Positions 16,843-25,678 of a DNA stretch of 64,000 bases are shown here, piece by piece (positions within the stretch are counted from its first letter, which is position 1; each line of letters opens with the position of its first letter). The DNA is from Streptomyces odontomachi. GTDB lineage: Bacteria > Actinomycetota > Actinomycetes > Streptomycetales > Streptomycetaceae. Under the pieces are notes generated by a model, which saw nothing but the letters and a program-made list of their open reading frames with translations, made no database searches and was not told the origin of the DNA. The stretch is taken from the NCBI RefSeq assembly GCF_024435355.1, contig NZ_JAMJWG010000012.1, positions 186,001-250,000 of the forward strand, written 5' to 3'. A program made the position numbers and the translations under genes.

Positions 16843-19377
16843 TCAGTTCGGGTTGAGGTCGATGACGCCGATCCGCTCCTCGGCGGACCTGCCGAGCAGG
16901 GCCTTGCGCATGACGCTGATCACATCCTCGGGCTGCACCGGCGTCTTCTTGCCGTTGGCCCGTGTGATGAGGATCCCGTCGAAGATGTTGCCGTAGAGCC
17001 GCTTGACGGCGGCACGGTCGTAGGTGTCGACGAGCTTGCCGTTGACCGCCTGCACGCCGAGGATCTGCGGCAGCGACCGCTCAGGGCCGAACGGGATCTC
17101 CTGGCCGCCGGCCCTGATCTTCACGATGCCCGACATCGCCGGCACCGCGAACTCGCGCATCATCCGGTCCACTTCGCTGTCGGAGACGGTGGGCTTGCGC
17201 TCGGTGAGCGGGACCTGCACCGGGTCGACGTGCCCCTTCTCCACCAGTGCCTCGTACCCCTGCTCCACGGCCGCGGTGGACCGGCCGGCGTCGATGCCCT
17301 TGCCGCTCTTGCCGTAGACCGCCACCGCGCGGCCCTTCTCGAACTTGATGGTGCCGTCGACCGCCGAACCCGCACCGCCCGCGGCACGTTGCAGGGCGGC
17401 CTGCAACTTCTCCTCGTCGACGGGCATCACCGGCTGCACGACACGGGTGCTGCCGAACAGCGAGCCGATGACGGTGACCGGGTTGTAGTCCCGCTCCGCG
17501 GCGGCCTGCACGGTCGCGTCCATGTCCAGCGCGAGCCCGGCCTGGTCGGGCTTGAGCGGGACGGTCTTGCCGGCCACGGAGAGCGGGAGGGTCTGCTTCG
17601 TGTGGTCGCCGAAGGCCGCGTCGAGCTTCTTGACGGCTTCGTCGCGGGTGCCGCCACCGATGTCGACGCCCAGCACGGTGGTGCCCTTGGGGACGTCGGA
17701 GTGGCCCACCAGGAGCCCGGCGCCGTACGCGCCGCCGGCCACCACGATCAGGCCCGCACCCAGCAGCACCAGCTTGTTGCCGCCCTTCTTCTTCGGCGGG
17801 GCGGCGGCGGGCTTCGGGCTGCTCTTGGCCGGGGCCGGCTCGGGAAGCTTAGGCGGGGTGTGCGTCAGCGCGCTCTCGGAGGGCTCCGGCGGTTCGCCGG
17901 AGGCACCGAACGGTGAGCTCTGGTTGGCCGGGACGACCGGGATGCCGCTGGTGACCGTGTGCCCTGAGACGTTCTCTTCGGGTCCGCGTGCGGGCTTGAC
18001 CGGCGTCAGCTCGGCCGTGTCGTCGCTCATCCGGCGCGGCGGGCCGGACGGCTCGCCGCCCATCGGGCCGCCGCCCACGGGGCCACCGGCCGTCGGGGCG
18101 CCGGTCGCCGAGCCGGCGCCCCCGGTGCGCGTCCGTGTCGGCAGGGCGCTGTCGCCGGTGACGGGCCCGCCGGTGGGGCCGGCAGGGCCGGATCGTGCAC
18201 CGTCCTCCGAGAAGTACGCGAGGTCGGAGTCGCGCGGGCCACGGCCGGTGCCCATCGGCCCGGTGGCCACGGCGCCGGCTGACCCCGGGTCGTCGGCCCC
18301 GGGGACTCCGCCGGCCGGGCCGGAACGCCTGTGCGCCCCGGTGGACTCGTCGGTGGGCACGTCGCCGAACAGGTCGTACAGGCCGCTGCGCGGGGTGGTG
18401 TCGGGCCCCTCGGGCGCCGCGGGAGTTCCCCCCGGGCGCGGCGCGCCGGACGTCGGGTCGATCGGGGTGCCCGCCGAGGGGGTGGGGTCGGCGAATCCGC
18501 CGCGCTCGGAGTAGTCCCCGAACGCATCGCCGCCGGTGCCACCGCTGTAGGAACTCGGTCCGTGGTCCGTGTGGCGGCGCGGCAGCCCGGCCGGGGTGGT
18601 GGAGCCCCCGTCCGCACCGGTGCCGTCGAAGGCCGAACCGGAGCCCGCGCCGAACCCGGACGCCCCGTGCGAGCCCGTGTCGAACGCCGCCTGGGAACCC
18701 GTGTCGAACGCTGCGTGGGACCCCGTGTCGTAGGGCGAACCCGCGCCGAGACCGGATCCCGTGCCGGAGCCGATGTCCGCACCCGACCCGAAGGAGGTGC
18801 CGGGGTCGAAGGATGAGCCGGTGTCGAAGGAGGTGCCTGCGCCGTCCGTGCTCCCGGAGGACGGGCCCCCGCGTGACCCGCTCTGCTTGCGCGGGGGTGG
18901 TGCGAACCAGTCGCTGGTGCGCTGCTCCTGCCCGCCCGGCGCAGCCCCTGCCGCCTGGGCGCCCGTGCTGTCGCCGGCACCGGCCGCGGCGGGATCGACG
19001 GGGCCTGCGGCACCCGGTGCGCCCGGGCCGCTCCCCGCGTCGCCGGCCCCGGTCTGCGCGGCGTCCTTCGCGTCGGCCGCGGCGCCGGAGCCGTCCAGGT
19101 CTGACATCGGGGTGCGCATCACGACCGGCGGGATGGGTCGGGATCCGGGAATGTTGATCCGGACCCTGGTGGTCAGCCTGGTCTCCGTCTTGCGCTGCTG
19201 CGGGGGTGCACCCTCGGTGCCGGAAAGGGCCGGGGAGGCACCTCCGGCGGCCTGCCCTTGCGCGTCCGCGCCGTCCGCGCCGGGGGCGGTGCCCGGCGCC
19301 GGCGTGCCATAGGGCGGTGTCCCCGAGGGGTAGGCGCCCTGGGGTCCGGAGGACGAATTGTCAGTTTCTCGACTCAA
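16843..19377 (-). CDS. VanW-like (YoaR-type) peptidoglycan-binding membrane protein with long disordered N-terminus
   Basis: 844 residues. The first about 530 are low-complexity Gly/Ser/Pro/Thr/Asp sequence, including imperfect FDTGS repeats (about residues 170-245) and a conserved block RVRINIPGSRPIPPVVMRTPMSDLDG. One membrane segment follows KKKGGNK (about 533-553). The remaining about 290 residues are two copies of the extracytoplasmic domain found with VanW proteins (one begins DIGGGTRDEAVKKLDAAFGDH). The start is a TTG at 19377 with CAGGAGAA seven to eight nt upstream; the frame is open further but non-conserved. Probably links a cytoplasmic partner to the cell wall. Confidence 0.8.
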   Translation of the reverse strand: MSRETDNSSSGPQGAYPSGTPPYGTPAPGTAPGADGADAQGQAAGGASPALSGTEGAPPQQRKTETRLTTRVRINIPGSRPIPPVVMRTPMSDLDGSGAAADAKDAAQTGAGDAGSGPGAPGAAGPVDPAAAGAGDSTGAQAAGAAPGGQEQRTSDWFAPPPRKQSGSRGGPSSGSTDGAGTSFDTGSSFDPGTSFGSGADIGSGTGSGLGAGSPYDTGSHAAFDTGSQAAFDTGSHGASGFGAGSGSAFDGTGADGGSTTPAGLPRRHTDHGPSSYSGGTGGDAFGDYSERGGFADPTPSAGTPIDPTSGAPRPGGTPAAPEGPDTTPRSGLYDLFGDVPTDESTGAHRRSGPAGGVPGADDPGSAGAVATGPMGTGRGPRDSDLAYFSEDGARSGPAGPTGGPVTGDSALPTRTRTGGAGSATGAPTAGGPVGGGPMGGEPSGPPRRMSDDTAELTPVKPARGPEENVSGHTVTSGIPVVPANQSSPFGASGEPPEPSESALTHTPPKLPEPAPAKSSPKPAAAPPKKKGGNKLVLLGAGLIVVAGGAYGAGLLVGHSDVPKGTTVLGVDIGGGTRDEAVKKLDAAFGDHTKQTLPLSVAGKTVPLKPDQAGLALDMDATVQAAAERDYNPVTVIGSLFGSTRVVQPVMPVDEEKLQAALQRAAGGAGSAVDGTIKFEKGRAVAVYGKSGKGIDAGRSTAAVEQGYEALVEKGHVDPVQVPLTERKPTVSDSEVDRMMREFAVPAMSGIVKIRAGGQEIPFGPERSLPQILGVQAVNGKLVDTYDRAAVKRLYGNIFDGILITRANGKKTPVQPEDVISVMRKALLGRSAEERIGVIDLNPN

Positions 19378-19621
19378 GGCAGGTTCTCCTGTTTGGCTCC
19401 GCCGCCCGTTCTCCCCCTGGGCACGCCCCGGGCGTTGGGGTCCCCCCGCCGGGGCAGGAGGAGGCTCGACGGCGCGCACCACCTTACTAACCACTCTCGG
19501 ACCGCTTCCGGCGCCGGTGAACGAACGCCGCCCGCAGGCAAGATCGGTCAGGTCACAGCGAAGTGGTGGGTCACTCACCTGGACGGGCAGATCCGCCGCC
19601 CGGTTTCCGGGGCACCGGGGA

Positions 19622-20029
19622 TCAGCCCTGGCCCTGGATGTCTCGGGGGAGGGTGGCACAGATCACCGCGGCTGCCAAACCCCCGAGGAGGAACACGTAC
19701 GAACCGACTCCGGCGCCGAAGAGGAAGTCGCCCTCGGGACGGGTGGCCGTGAGCAGCAGCACCGCGATCAGCCAACCGGCACCGGGAGCGACGGCGCCCG
19801 CACGGGTACCGATGGCCCGCTCACCGCCCAGGAACAGGCCCGCAGCGCCCGCCAGGGCGAGCAGCAGACCGCCGGGGAACCAGGCGTCCTGGATGAGCGC
19901 ACCGGCCGCTCCGATCACCGCGCCGAGCACGAACAGGCCCAGGTACGCGGCGATCCGGGCGGGGTCGGGCGGACGGGTGAGGTAGCTCCCGGGGCCCCCG
20001 GGGACCGTCGGTCTCTTCGCCGTGTTCAT
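19622..20029 (-). CDS. DUF6113-like membrane protein
   Basis: 135-residue protein with four membrane segments (IAAYLGLFVLGAVIGAAGALI, GGLLLALAGAAGLFLGG, AGWLIAVLLLTA, GSYVFLLGGLAAAVICATL). The spacing matches a small streptomycete membrane family often next to mshB. It lies 112 bp downstream of mshB on the same strand and may be co-transcribed. No enzymatic motif is visible. The ATG at 20029 is preferred over the adjacent TTG. Confidence 0.75.
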   Translation of the reverse strand: MNTAKRPTVPGGPGSYLTRPPDPARIAAYLGLFVLGAVIGAAGALIQDAWFPGGLLLALAGAAGLFLGGERAIGTRAGAVAPGAGWLIAVLLLTATRPEGDFLFGAGVGSYVFLLGGLAAAVICATLPRDIQGQG

Positions 20030-20141
20030 CAAGCCCTCACCAATTCCGTCCGTACGTGTGCGTGCTCACGCGCCACCAAGGGCGCCCACCGCGTCGTTCG
20101 CCCCGCGCCGGAGCACCCCCTCCTGGCCCCCGGGCGCCGTT

Positions 20142-21029
20142 TCATACTGCGACGCCCTCGAAGAGGTCCGTCTCGGGGGCCGCGTCCGGCGGCCGGTGCT
20201 CGCCGCCGCGCACCAGTTGGTAGTACTCCACCGGGAAGATCGGCTGGGCGAGGTGGTTCGAGAGCGCGAACCAGTCTTCGACGACGTCGATCTGGGTGGC
20301 GTGCGCGCGCATCGCGGCGGCCTTGGCGGCGACGTGGGCGGTGCCGTCGATCCGCGTGGTGATCTCGGAGTCGTCGATCAGCCCGGGCACGTCCGCGTGA
20401 GTGGCCACGGCGGGGAACGGCAACCGGTCGAACTCGGCGGCCAGCCGGGCGAATCCGTCCTCGACGACGGAGCGCGGGGCACGGTTCCAGTAGACCTTCT
20501 GAACGGTGTGCGCGGCGCCGGTCGCCCCGGGCTCGGCGGCGAGTTGCACGGCGCGCATGGCGACCCGGTGGGCCTGGATGTGATCGGGGTGGCCGTAGCC
20601 GCCGTTCGGGTCGTAGGTGACGAGGACCTGGGGGCGCACCTCGCGGATGACGTCGGCGAGGAGCGCCGCCGCGGCGTCGACGTCGGCGCTGAAGAAGGCG
20701 TTCACCCGGGTGTTCTGGGCGAGGCCCATCATCCCGGAGTCACGGAAGCGGCCGAGGCCGCCGAGGAAACGGTGGTCGGTGACGCCCAGTTCGCGCATGG
20801 CCACGGAAAGTTCACCCGCACGGTACGGACCCAGGCGATCGTCGCGGTCGGCGGCGAGATGGGCGAGCGCGGGCGGGATGACCTCGCCCTCCTCGCCCAG
20901 CGTGCAGGTGACCAGGGCGACATGGGCGCCTTCGGCCGCGTACTTGGCCATGGTGGCGCCGGTGGTGATCGACTCGTCGTCCGGGTGGGCGTGGACCAGG
21001 AGCAGACGCCGAGCGGGCAACTGTGTCAT
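20142..21029 (-). CDS. mshB: mycothiol biosynthesis deacetylase
   Basis: 295-residue zinc-dependent LmbE-fold deacetylase that converts GlcNAc-inositol to GlcN-inositol in mycothiol synthesis. The metal and catalytic motif HAHPDDE is at residues 13-19. The distal zinc ligand His147 falls in YGHPDH, the same position as the ligand reported for the mycobacterial enzyme. The ATG at 21029 follows TAGGGT with a 6-nt gap, so a leaderless mRNA is likely. Mycothiol is restricted to actinobacteria, supporting the taxonomic call. Confidence 0.95.
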   Translation of the reverse strand: MTQLPARRLLLVHAHPDDESITTGATMAKYAAEGAHVALVTCTLGEEGEVIPPALAHLAADRDDRLGPYRAGELSVAMRELGVTDHRFLGGLGRFRDSGMMGLAQNTRVNAFFSADVDAAAALLADVIREVRPQVLVTYDPNGGYGHPDHIQAHRVAMRAVQLAAEPGATGAAHTVQKVYWNRAPRSVVEDGFARLAAEFDRLPFPAVATHADVPGLIDDSEITTRIDGTAHVAAKAAAMRAHATQIDVVEDWFALSNHLAQPIFPVEYYQLVRGGEHRPPDAAPETDLFEGVAV

Positions 21030-21035
21030 GGGCCC

Positions 21036-21041
21036 ACCCTA
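21036..21041 (-). promoter_or_regulatory. -10 element (leaderless) of mshB
   Basis: TAGGGT on the minus strand, 6 nt before the mshB ATG. Confidence 0.5.
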
Positions 21042-21229
21042 TGAGGCCCGGAAGCCCGGCCGGACCACCGTGCCCAAGAGACACGGCCCGGGAGACGCAC
21101 CAGGGCCGGGGGTGCGCCCAGCCTTGCGTACGGAGGCATGGGTGGACCCTCGGGGGTGCTCGGGTCACGCGACGGCGGACGGGCGCGCCGCACCGCGCGT
21201 CGGTACGGGAGCCGGGGCGCGCAGGGCGG

Positions 21230-21424
21230 TCAGAACTTGATGTTACTGATCATGCCTGCCACGTTGTTGGTGAGTTCGGTGATGGTGGGTGCGATGGAGG
21301 AGCTGGCCAGGTAGAAGCCCAGGAGCATGCAGACGATGGCATGCACGGCGTTGAGACCGGACTTCTTGATCAGGATGAAGACGATGACCAGCAGCAGCAC
21401 TACCACCGAAATCGAGAGTGCCAC
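21230..21424 (-). CDS. small membrane protein
   Basis: 64 residues. Two hydrophobic segments (residues 2-20, VVVLLLVIVFILI; and about 27-45, HAIVCMLLGFYLASSS) surround a basic KKSGLN turn, followed by a polar tail ending NVAGMISNIKF. The GTG start has a GGAGGTGG site 6 nt upstream, which makes translation credible despite the length. I recognise no function; similar short proteins occur in streptomycetes. It is divergent from the S9 peptidase. Confidence 0.75.
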   Translation of the reverse strand: MALSISVVVLLLVIVFILIKKSGLNAVHAIVCMLLGFYLASSSIAPTITELTNNVAGMISNIKF

Positions 21425-21645
21425 GGCGGCCCACCTCCAGGATCAGTCGTAACACACGCAAACATGACGACACACAACATGACGAGCCAAGAGAGATTTT
21501 GCCCGAGGGACGTGCCCCCGGGGTACCCACCCAGCGCAACTGATCATAACTATCCGTTCGCCGGGCTTGAATCGCACATACGTGGTGCACGGCAGCACGA
21601 GGGGCGCATGGCGTGCGCCGTCCCCTGACCCGGCGAGCCGCACTT

Positions 21646-21651
21646 TAGTCT
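21646..21651 (+). promoter_or_regulatory. -10 element (leaderless) of the S9 peptidase gene
   Basis: TAGTCT, then 6 nt, then ATG at 21658. The GGAGG directly abutting the ATG is too close to work as a Shine-Dalgarno. Confidence 0.5.
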
Positions 21652-21657
21652 CGGAGG

Positions 21658-24123
21658 ATGAGCACCCAGCCAGCACACCCCCCGCACGGCGGCCCCGGGC
21701 ACGGCCCCGCCTCGCACCTTCGCCCGGCGACCGGTACGCAGGGGCCGTCCGCGCCCGCTTCGCGGGACCCGCAGGACTCCTTTCCGCGCCGGCAAGCCCG
21801 CACCCAACGCTTCACCCTCGGAGCGCCGCGAGCGTTCACGATCGCGCCGGACGGCGAACGAATCGCCTTCCTCCGGTCGCGTTCCGGCACCGACCGCGCC
21901 CAAGTGCTGTGGGTCCTCGACCTGACCGAGGGACCGGAGGGCACGGAGCGGGTGGTGGCGGATCCGCTGGCGTTGCTGGGCACCGCGCCGGAGCGGCTGT
22001 CCGCGGCGGAGCGGGCCCGGCGCGAACGCAGCCGGGAAGGCGGCGCCGGCATCGTCGGCTATGCGACGGACGGGGCCGTGCGGTGGGCGGCGTTCGCGCT
22101 GTCCGGCCGGCTGTTCGCGACGGACCTCACGACCGCCACGACGCGCGAACTCCCGGTGTCGGGCCCGGTGCTCGACCCGCGCCCTTCGCCGGACGGCCGG
22201 CAGGTGGCCTACGTGTCCGTTGGCGCCCTGCGCGTCGTGCCGGTCGCCGACGCCGCGGAAGCGGAAGGCGACGGGGGCACCGCGGCCGACCGGGCGCTCG
22301 CCGAGCCGGAGTCGGAGGGCGTCGGCTACGGTCTCGCGGAGTTCATCGCGGCCGAGGAGATGGGGCGCCAGCGCGGCTTCTGGTGGTCGCCCGAGTCCGA
22401 CCGGCTGCTGGTGGCCCGCGTCGACGACACCGCGGTGCAGCGGTGGTGGATCGCGGACCCCGCGCAGCCCGAGCGGGAGCCGGCGCGCACCGCCTACCCG
22501 GCGGCGGGCACGGCCAACGCGGACGTCCGGCTGTTCGTGCTGGATCTGGCCGGTTCGCGTACCGAGGTGACCTGGGACCGGGCGCGGTACCCCTATCTGG
22601 CCCGGGTGCACTGGTCGTCCGACGGGCCGCCGCTGCTGCTGGTGCAGGCCCGCGACCAGCGCAGCCAGCTCTTCCTCGCCGTGGACCCGGAGACCGGCTC
22701 GACCCGGATGGTCCACGCCGACGAGGACGAACGGTGGCTCGACCTCTTCGCCGGGTCGCCCTGCTGGTCGCCGAGCGGCCACCTGGTGCGGATCGCGGAC
22801 GAGGGCGGCGCCCGGGTGCTGTCGGTGGGCGACCGGCCGCTGACCGGGCCGCAGTTGCAGGTGCGTGCGGTGCTCGACGTCTCGGACGACGACGTGCTCG
22901 TCGCGGCGTCCGCCGGCGAGGCCGCGGAGCTGCCGGAGATCGGCGAGGTGCATGTGTACCGCGTCAACGAACTGGGGGTGGAGCGCGTCTCGCAGGAGCC
23001 CGGGGTGCACGGTGCGGTGCGTTCCGGCGCGCTGACGGTACTGGCGTCGGCGACGCTTCGGACGCCGGGTGTCGCGGCCCAGGTGCTGCGCGACGGCAAG
23101 CGGTTGACCACCCTCGCCTCGGACGCCGAGCGCCCCGGCCGCACGCCCCGGGTGACGCTCACCGAGGCGGTGGCACCGGCCACCGCGTCGGAACCGGCCG
23201 CCGACGGCCCGGTCCCGGGTGCACAGACCGGCGGTGAGCAGGCCGTACGCCCCGGGGGCGCACTCAATCCTCCCCGCGCGGGCGCACGTGATCACGCGGG
23301 TGCACGGGCAGCTGAGGACGGCGCGACGATCGGTGCGGGCGGCCGGAGCGCCGCGGGTGCGCGCCGGATTCCGTGCGCCGTTCTGCTGCCCGGTAACTAT
23401 CGCGAAGGCGACGGCCCGCTGCCGGTGCTGCTCGACCCGTACGGCGGCCCGCACGCCCAGCGGGTACGGGCCGCGCACAACGCCCATCTGACCTCGCAGT
23501 GGTTCGCCGACCAGGGATTCGCGGTGCTGGTCGCGGACGGCCGGGGCACGCCGGGGCCCTCGCCGGCCTGGGAGAAGGCGATCCACGGCGACTTCACGGT
23601 CACGTTGGACGACCAGATCGACGCCCTGCACGCGCTGGCCGGCCGCTTCCCGCTGGACCTGGACCGGGTGGCGATCCGGGGCTGGTCGTACGGCGGGTAC
23701 CTGGCGGCGCTGGCGGTACTGCGCCGGCCGGACGTGTTCCACGCGGCCATCGCGGGCGCCCCGGTGACGGACTGGCGGCTGTACGACACCCAGTACACGG
23801 AGCGCTACCTGGGCGATCCGGGGGCGGAGCCGGCGGCGTACGCGCACAGTTCGCTCGTCGCGGACGGCACGCTGGTGGCGCCCGCCGAGCCGCACCGCCC
23901 GATGATGATCATCCACGGCCTCGCGGACGACAACGTGGTGGTCGCGCACTCCCTGCGGCTCTCCTCTGCGCTGCTCGCGGCGGGCCGCCCGCACGAGGTG
24001 CTGCCGCTGTCCGGGGTGACGCACATGACGCCGCAGGAACAGGTGGCGGAGAACTTGCTGCTGCTCCAGGTCGACTTCCTGAAGCGGTCCCTGGGCCCGA
24101 CCGGACCGGCTGCCGGGTCCTGA
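21658..24123 (+). CDS. S9B-family (DPP IV-like) prolyl peptidase
   Basis: 821-residue serine peptidase with a beta-propeller followed by an alpha/beta-hydrolase domain. The DPP IV double-Glu motif appears in EFIAAEEMGRQRGFWW (about residues 229-244). The triad is Ser677 in GWSYGGYL, Asp757/758 in IIHGLADDNVV and His789 in SGVTHMTP. No signal peptide is visible, so it is probably cytosolic. A roughly 65-residue Ala/Gly-rich insertion lies just before the catalytic domain (about residues 505-570). It adjoins two peptide importers, which suggests processing of imported peptides. Confidence 0.93.
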   Translation: MSTQPAHPPHGGPGHGPASHLRPATGTQGPSAPASRDPQDSFPRRQARTQRFTLGAPRAFTIAPDGERIAFLRSRSGTDRAQVLWVLDLTEGPEGTERVVADPLALLGTAPERLSAAERARRERSREGGAGIVGYATDGAVRWAAFALSGRLFATDLTTATTRELPVSGPVLDPRPSPDGRQVAYVSVGALRVVPVADAAEAEGDGGTAADRALAEPESEGVGYGLAEFIAAEEMGRQRGFWWSPESDRLLVARVDDTAVQRWWIADPAQPEREPARTAYPAAGTANADVRLFVLDLAGSRTEVTWDRARYPYLARVHWSSDGPPLLLVQARDQRSQLFLAVDPETGSTRMVHADEDERWLDLFAGSPCWSPSGHLVRIADEGGARVLSVGDRPLTGPQLQVRAVLDVSDDDVLVAASAGEAAELPEIGEVHVYRVNELGVERVSQEPGVHGAVRSGALTVLASATLRTPGVAAQVLRDGKRLTTLASDAERPGRTPRVTLTEAVAPATASEPAADGPVPGAQTGGEQAVRPGGALNPPRAGARDHAGARAAEDGATIGAGGRSAAGARRIPCAVLLPGNYREGDGPLPVLLDPYGGPHAQRVRAAHNAHLTSQWFADQGFAVLVADGRGTPGPSPAWEKAIHGDFTVTLDDQIDALHALAGRFPLDLDRVAIRGWSYGGYLAALAVLRRPDVFHAAIAGAPVTDWRLYDTQYTERYLGDPGAEPAAYAHSSLVADGTLVAPAEPHRPMMIIHGLADDNVVVAHSLRLSSALLAAGRPHEVLPLSGVTHMTPQEQVAENLLLLQVDFLKRSLGPTGPAAGS

Positions 24124-24580
24124 GCCGGGGCGCCCCCCCGAGGGGCGCGGGTGATCGGCCGGGACATGCCGCGCCTTGGCATTCGCGTCCCGGCCGATCT
24201 CAACGGCACCCGCACGGCCGTACGTCCATCAGGATGGGACGTACGTATATCGCCGTGACGTCGGCGGCGTTGCATCGTCGTTAAACGGTTCCGGGTTCGC
24301 CGCGGGGCGCCCTGCGGGGCGGTTGCCGGCCCGGTGGGGCGGTATCCGTCGCGCCCGGACCACCGGCCCGGTGGTGGGTTGCTCGCGCAGTTCCCCGCGC
24401 CCCTTGACGGGGCACTACGTGCCCCCCCAAGGGCGCACAGCGCCCGCATCAGGAGCGCGGGCAACTGCGCGACCAACCACAACGAGGCCGCGAGATCGCC
24501 ACCGACCGAAAGGGGCCGTTTCCGTCGCGCCCGGACCACCGGACGGTGGCCGGAAGCCGTATCCGCCACCGTCCCGCCCC
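24124..24580. repeat. repeat-rich intergenic region after the peptidase gene
   Basis: Three structures. (1) A perfect 13-bp hairpin, 24153-24165 with 24187-24199 (GATCGGCCGGGAC), is the likely terminator of the peptidase gene. (2) A bulged hairpin spans 24219-24245 (CGTACGTCC arms). (3) A dispersed-repeat unit follows: 24377-24402 is complementary to 24453-24478 with few mismatches and contains CGCGCAGTTCCCCGCGCCCC (24384-24403), and it is flanked by a 22-bp direct repeat (24345-24366 and 24521-24542). No gene is seen. Confidence 0.7.
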
Positions 24581-25678
24581 CTAGCCCCGCTCCACGCAGT
24601 GGCACGCCGAAGGATGGGCCGCGGGACCGGCTGCCGTGCCGAAAACCGCCGGCACCGCAAGCCGAGGTTCCTCCCGCGCGCAGCGCTCCACCGTCTTCCA
24701 GCACCGGGTGCGGAACCGGCACCCGGACGGGATCGCCGCCGGCGACGGGACGTCACCCGCCAGGATGATCCGTTCCGAGGCGTTCCGCGCATCGGGGTCC
24801 GGGACCGGCACCGCGGACAGCAGCGCCTGGGTGTACGGGTGCGTCGGGTGCTCGTAGATCTCCTCGTCGGTGCCGGTCTCGACGATCCGGCCCAGGTACA
24901 TCACGCCGACCCGGTCGGAGATGTGCCGCACGATCGACAGGTCGTGGGCGATGAAGACGAAGGACAGCTCGAACTCGTCCTGGAGGCGCTCCATGAGGTT
25001 GATGACCTGTGCCTGGACGGAGACGTCGAGCGCGGAGACGGGCTCGTCGGCGATGATGATCTCCGGCCGTAGGGCGAGCCCGCGCGCGATGCCGATGCGC
25101 TGCCGCTGACCGCCGGAGAACTGGTGCGGGTAGCGGCCCGCGCAGTCCGGGTCGAGCCCCACGACCTCCAGCAGCTCCCGCACCCGCTGCCGCCGTGAGC
25201 CCTTGGGCGCGGCCTCGGGATGGATCTCGTACGGTTCGCCGATGATGTCGCCGACCGTCATGCGGGGGTTCAGGGAGGTGTAGGGGTCCTGGAAGACCAT
25301 CTGGATGTTGCGGCGCACCGCCCTGAGGGCCCGTCCGCTCAGCCGCGTGACGTCCTCGCCCCGGTATGTGATGGTGCCGGCGGTGGGGCGCTCCAGTTGG
25401 ACGAGGAGCCGCGCGAGGGTCGACTTGCCGCAGCCGGACTCCCCCACGATGCCGAGCGTCTCGCCGTGCGCCAGGCGCAGGTCGACCCCGTCGACCGCGC
25501 GGACCGCGCCGATCTGCCGCTGGAACACCACGCCCTGCGTCAGCGGATAGTGCTTGACGAGGCCGCGCACGTCGAGCAGCGGCTCTCGGTCGGCCGCCGG
25601 GGCGCCCCGGGCGTCCTCCCGCGGAACCGCGGGCGGCGTGGGCGGCGCGGGCGGGCCGGGCGGCGCTGCGTCAGCCAT
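24581..25678 (-). CDS. oligopeptide/dipeptide ABC transporter ATPase (DppF-like)
   Basis: 365 residues. Walker A VGESGCGKST, signature FSGGQRQR, Walker B IIIADEPVSALD, H-loop FIAHDLSIV, plus the oligopeptide-transporter C-terminal Cys motif CRFRTRCWKTVERC. The N-terminus has a Pro/Ala-rich stretch. It is the last of five leftward genes (A-B-C-D-F) and overlaps the preceding ATPase gene by 8 bp. Acts as a heterodimer with that ATPase on the cytoplasmic face of the peptide importer. Confidence 0.94.
   Translation of the reverse strand: MADAAPPGPPAPPTPPAVPREDARGAPAADREPLLDVRGLVKHYPLTQGVVFQRQIGAVRAVDGVDLRLAHGETLGIVGESGCGKSTLARLLVQLERPTAGTITYRGEDVTRLSGRALRAVRRNIQMVFQDPYTSLNPRMTVGDIIGEPYEIHPEAAPKGSRRQRVRELLEVVGLDPDCAGRYPHQFSGGQRQRIGIARGLALRPEIIIADEPVSALDVSVQAQVINLMERLQDEFELSFVFIAHDLSIVRHISDRVGVMYLGRIVETGTDEEIYEHPTHPYTQALLSAVPVPDPDARNASERIILAGDVPSPAAIPSGCRFRTRCWKTVERCAREEPRLAVPAVFGTAAGPAAHPSACHCVERG

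Noticed and set aside
21550..24024. 824-codon open frame antisense to the S9 peptidase
   Set aside because: No recognisable domain; the plus-strand frame holds the complete catalytic triad.
24360..24560. CRISPR-like array from repeated 20-mers
   Set aside because: Repeats are inverted, irregularly spaced and few; no cas genes.
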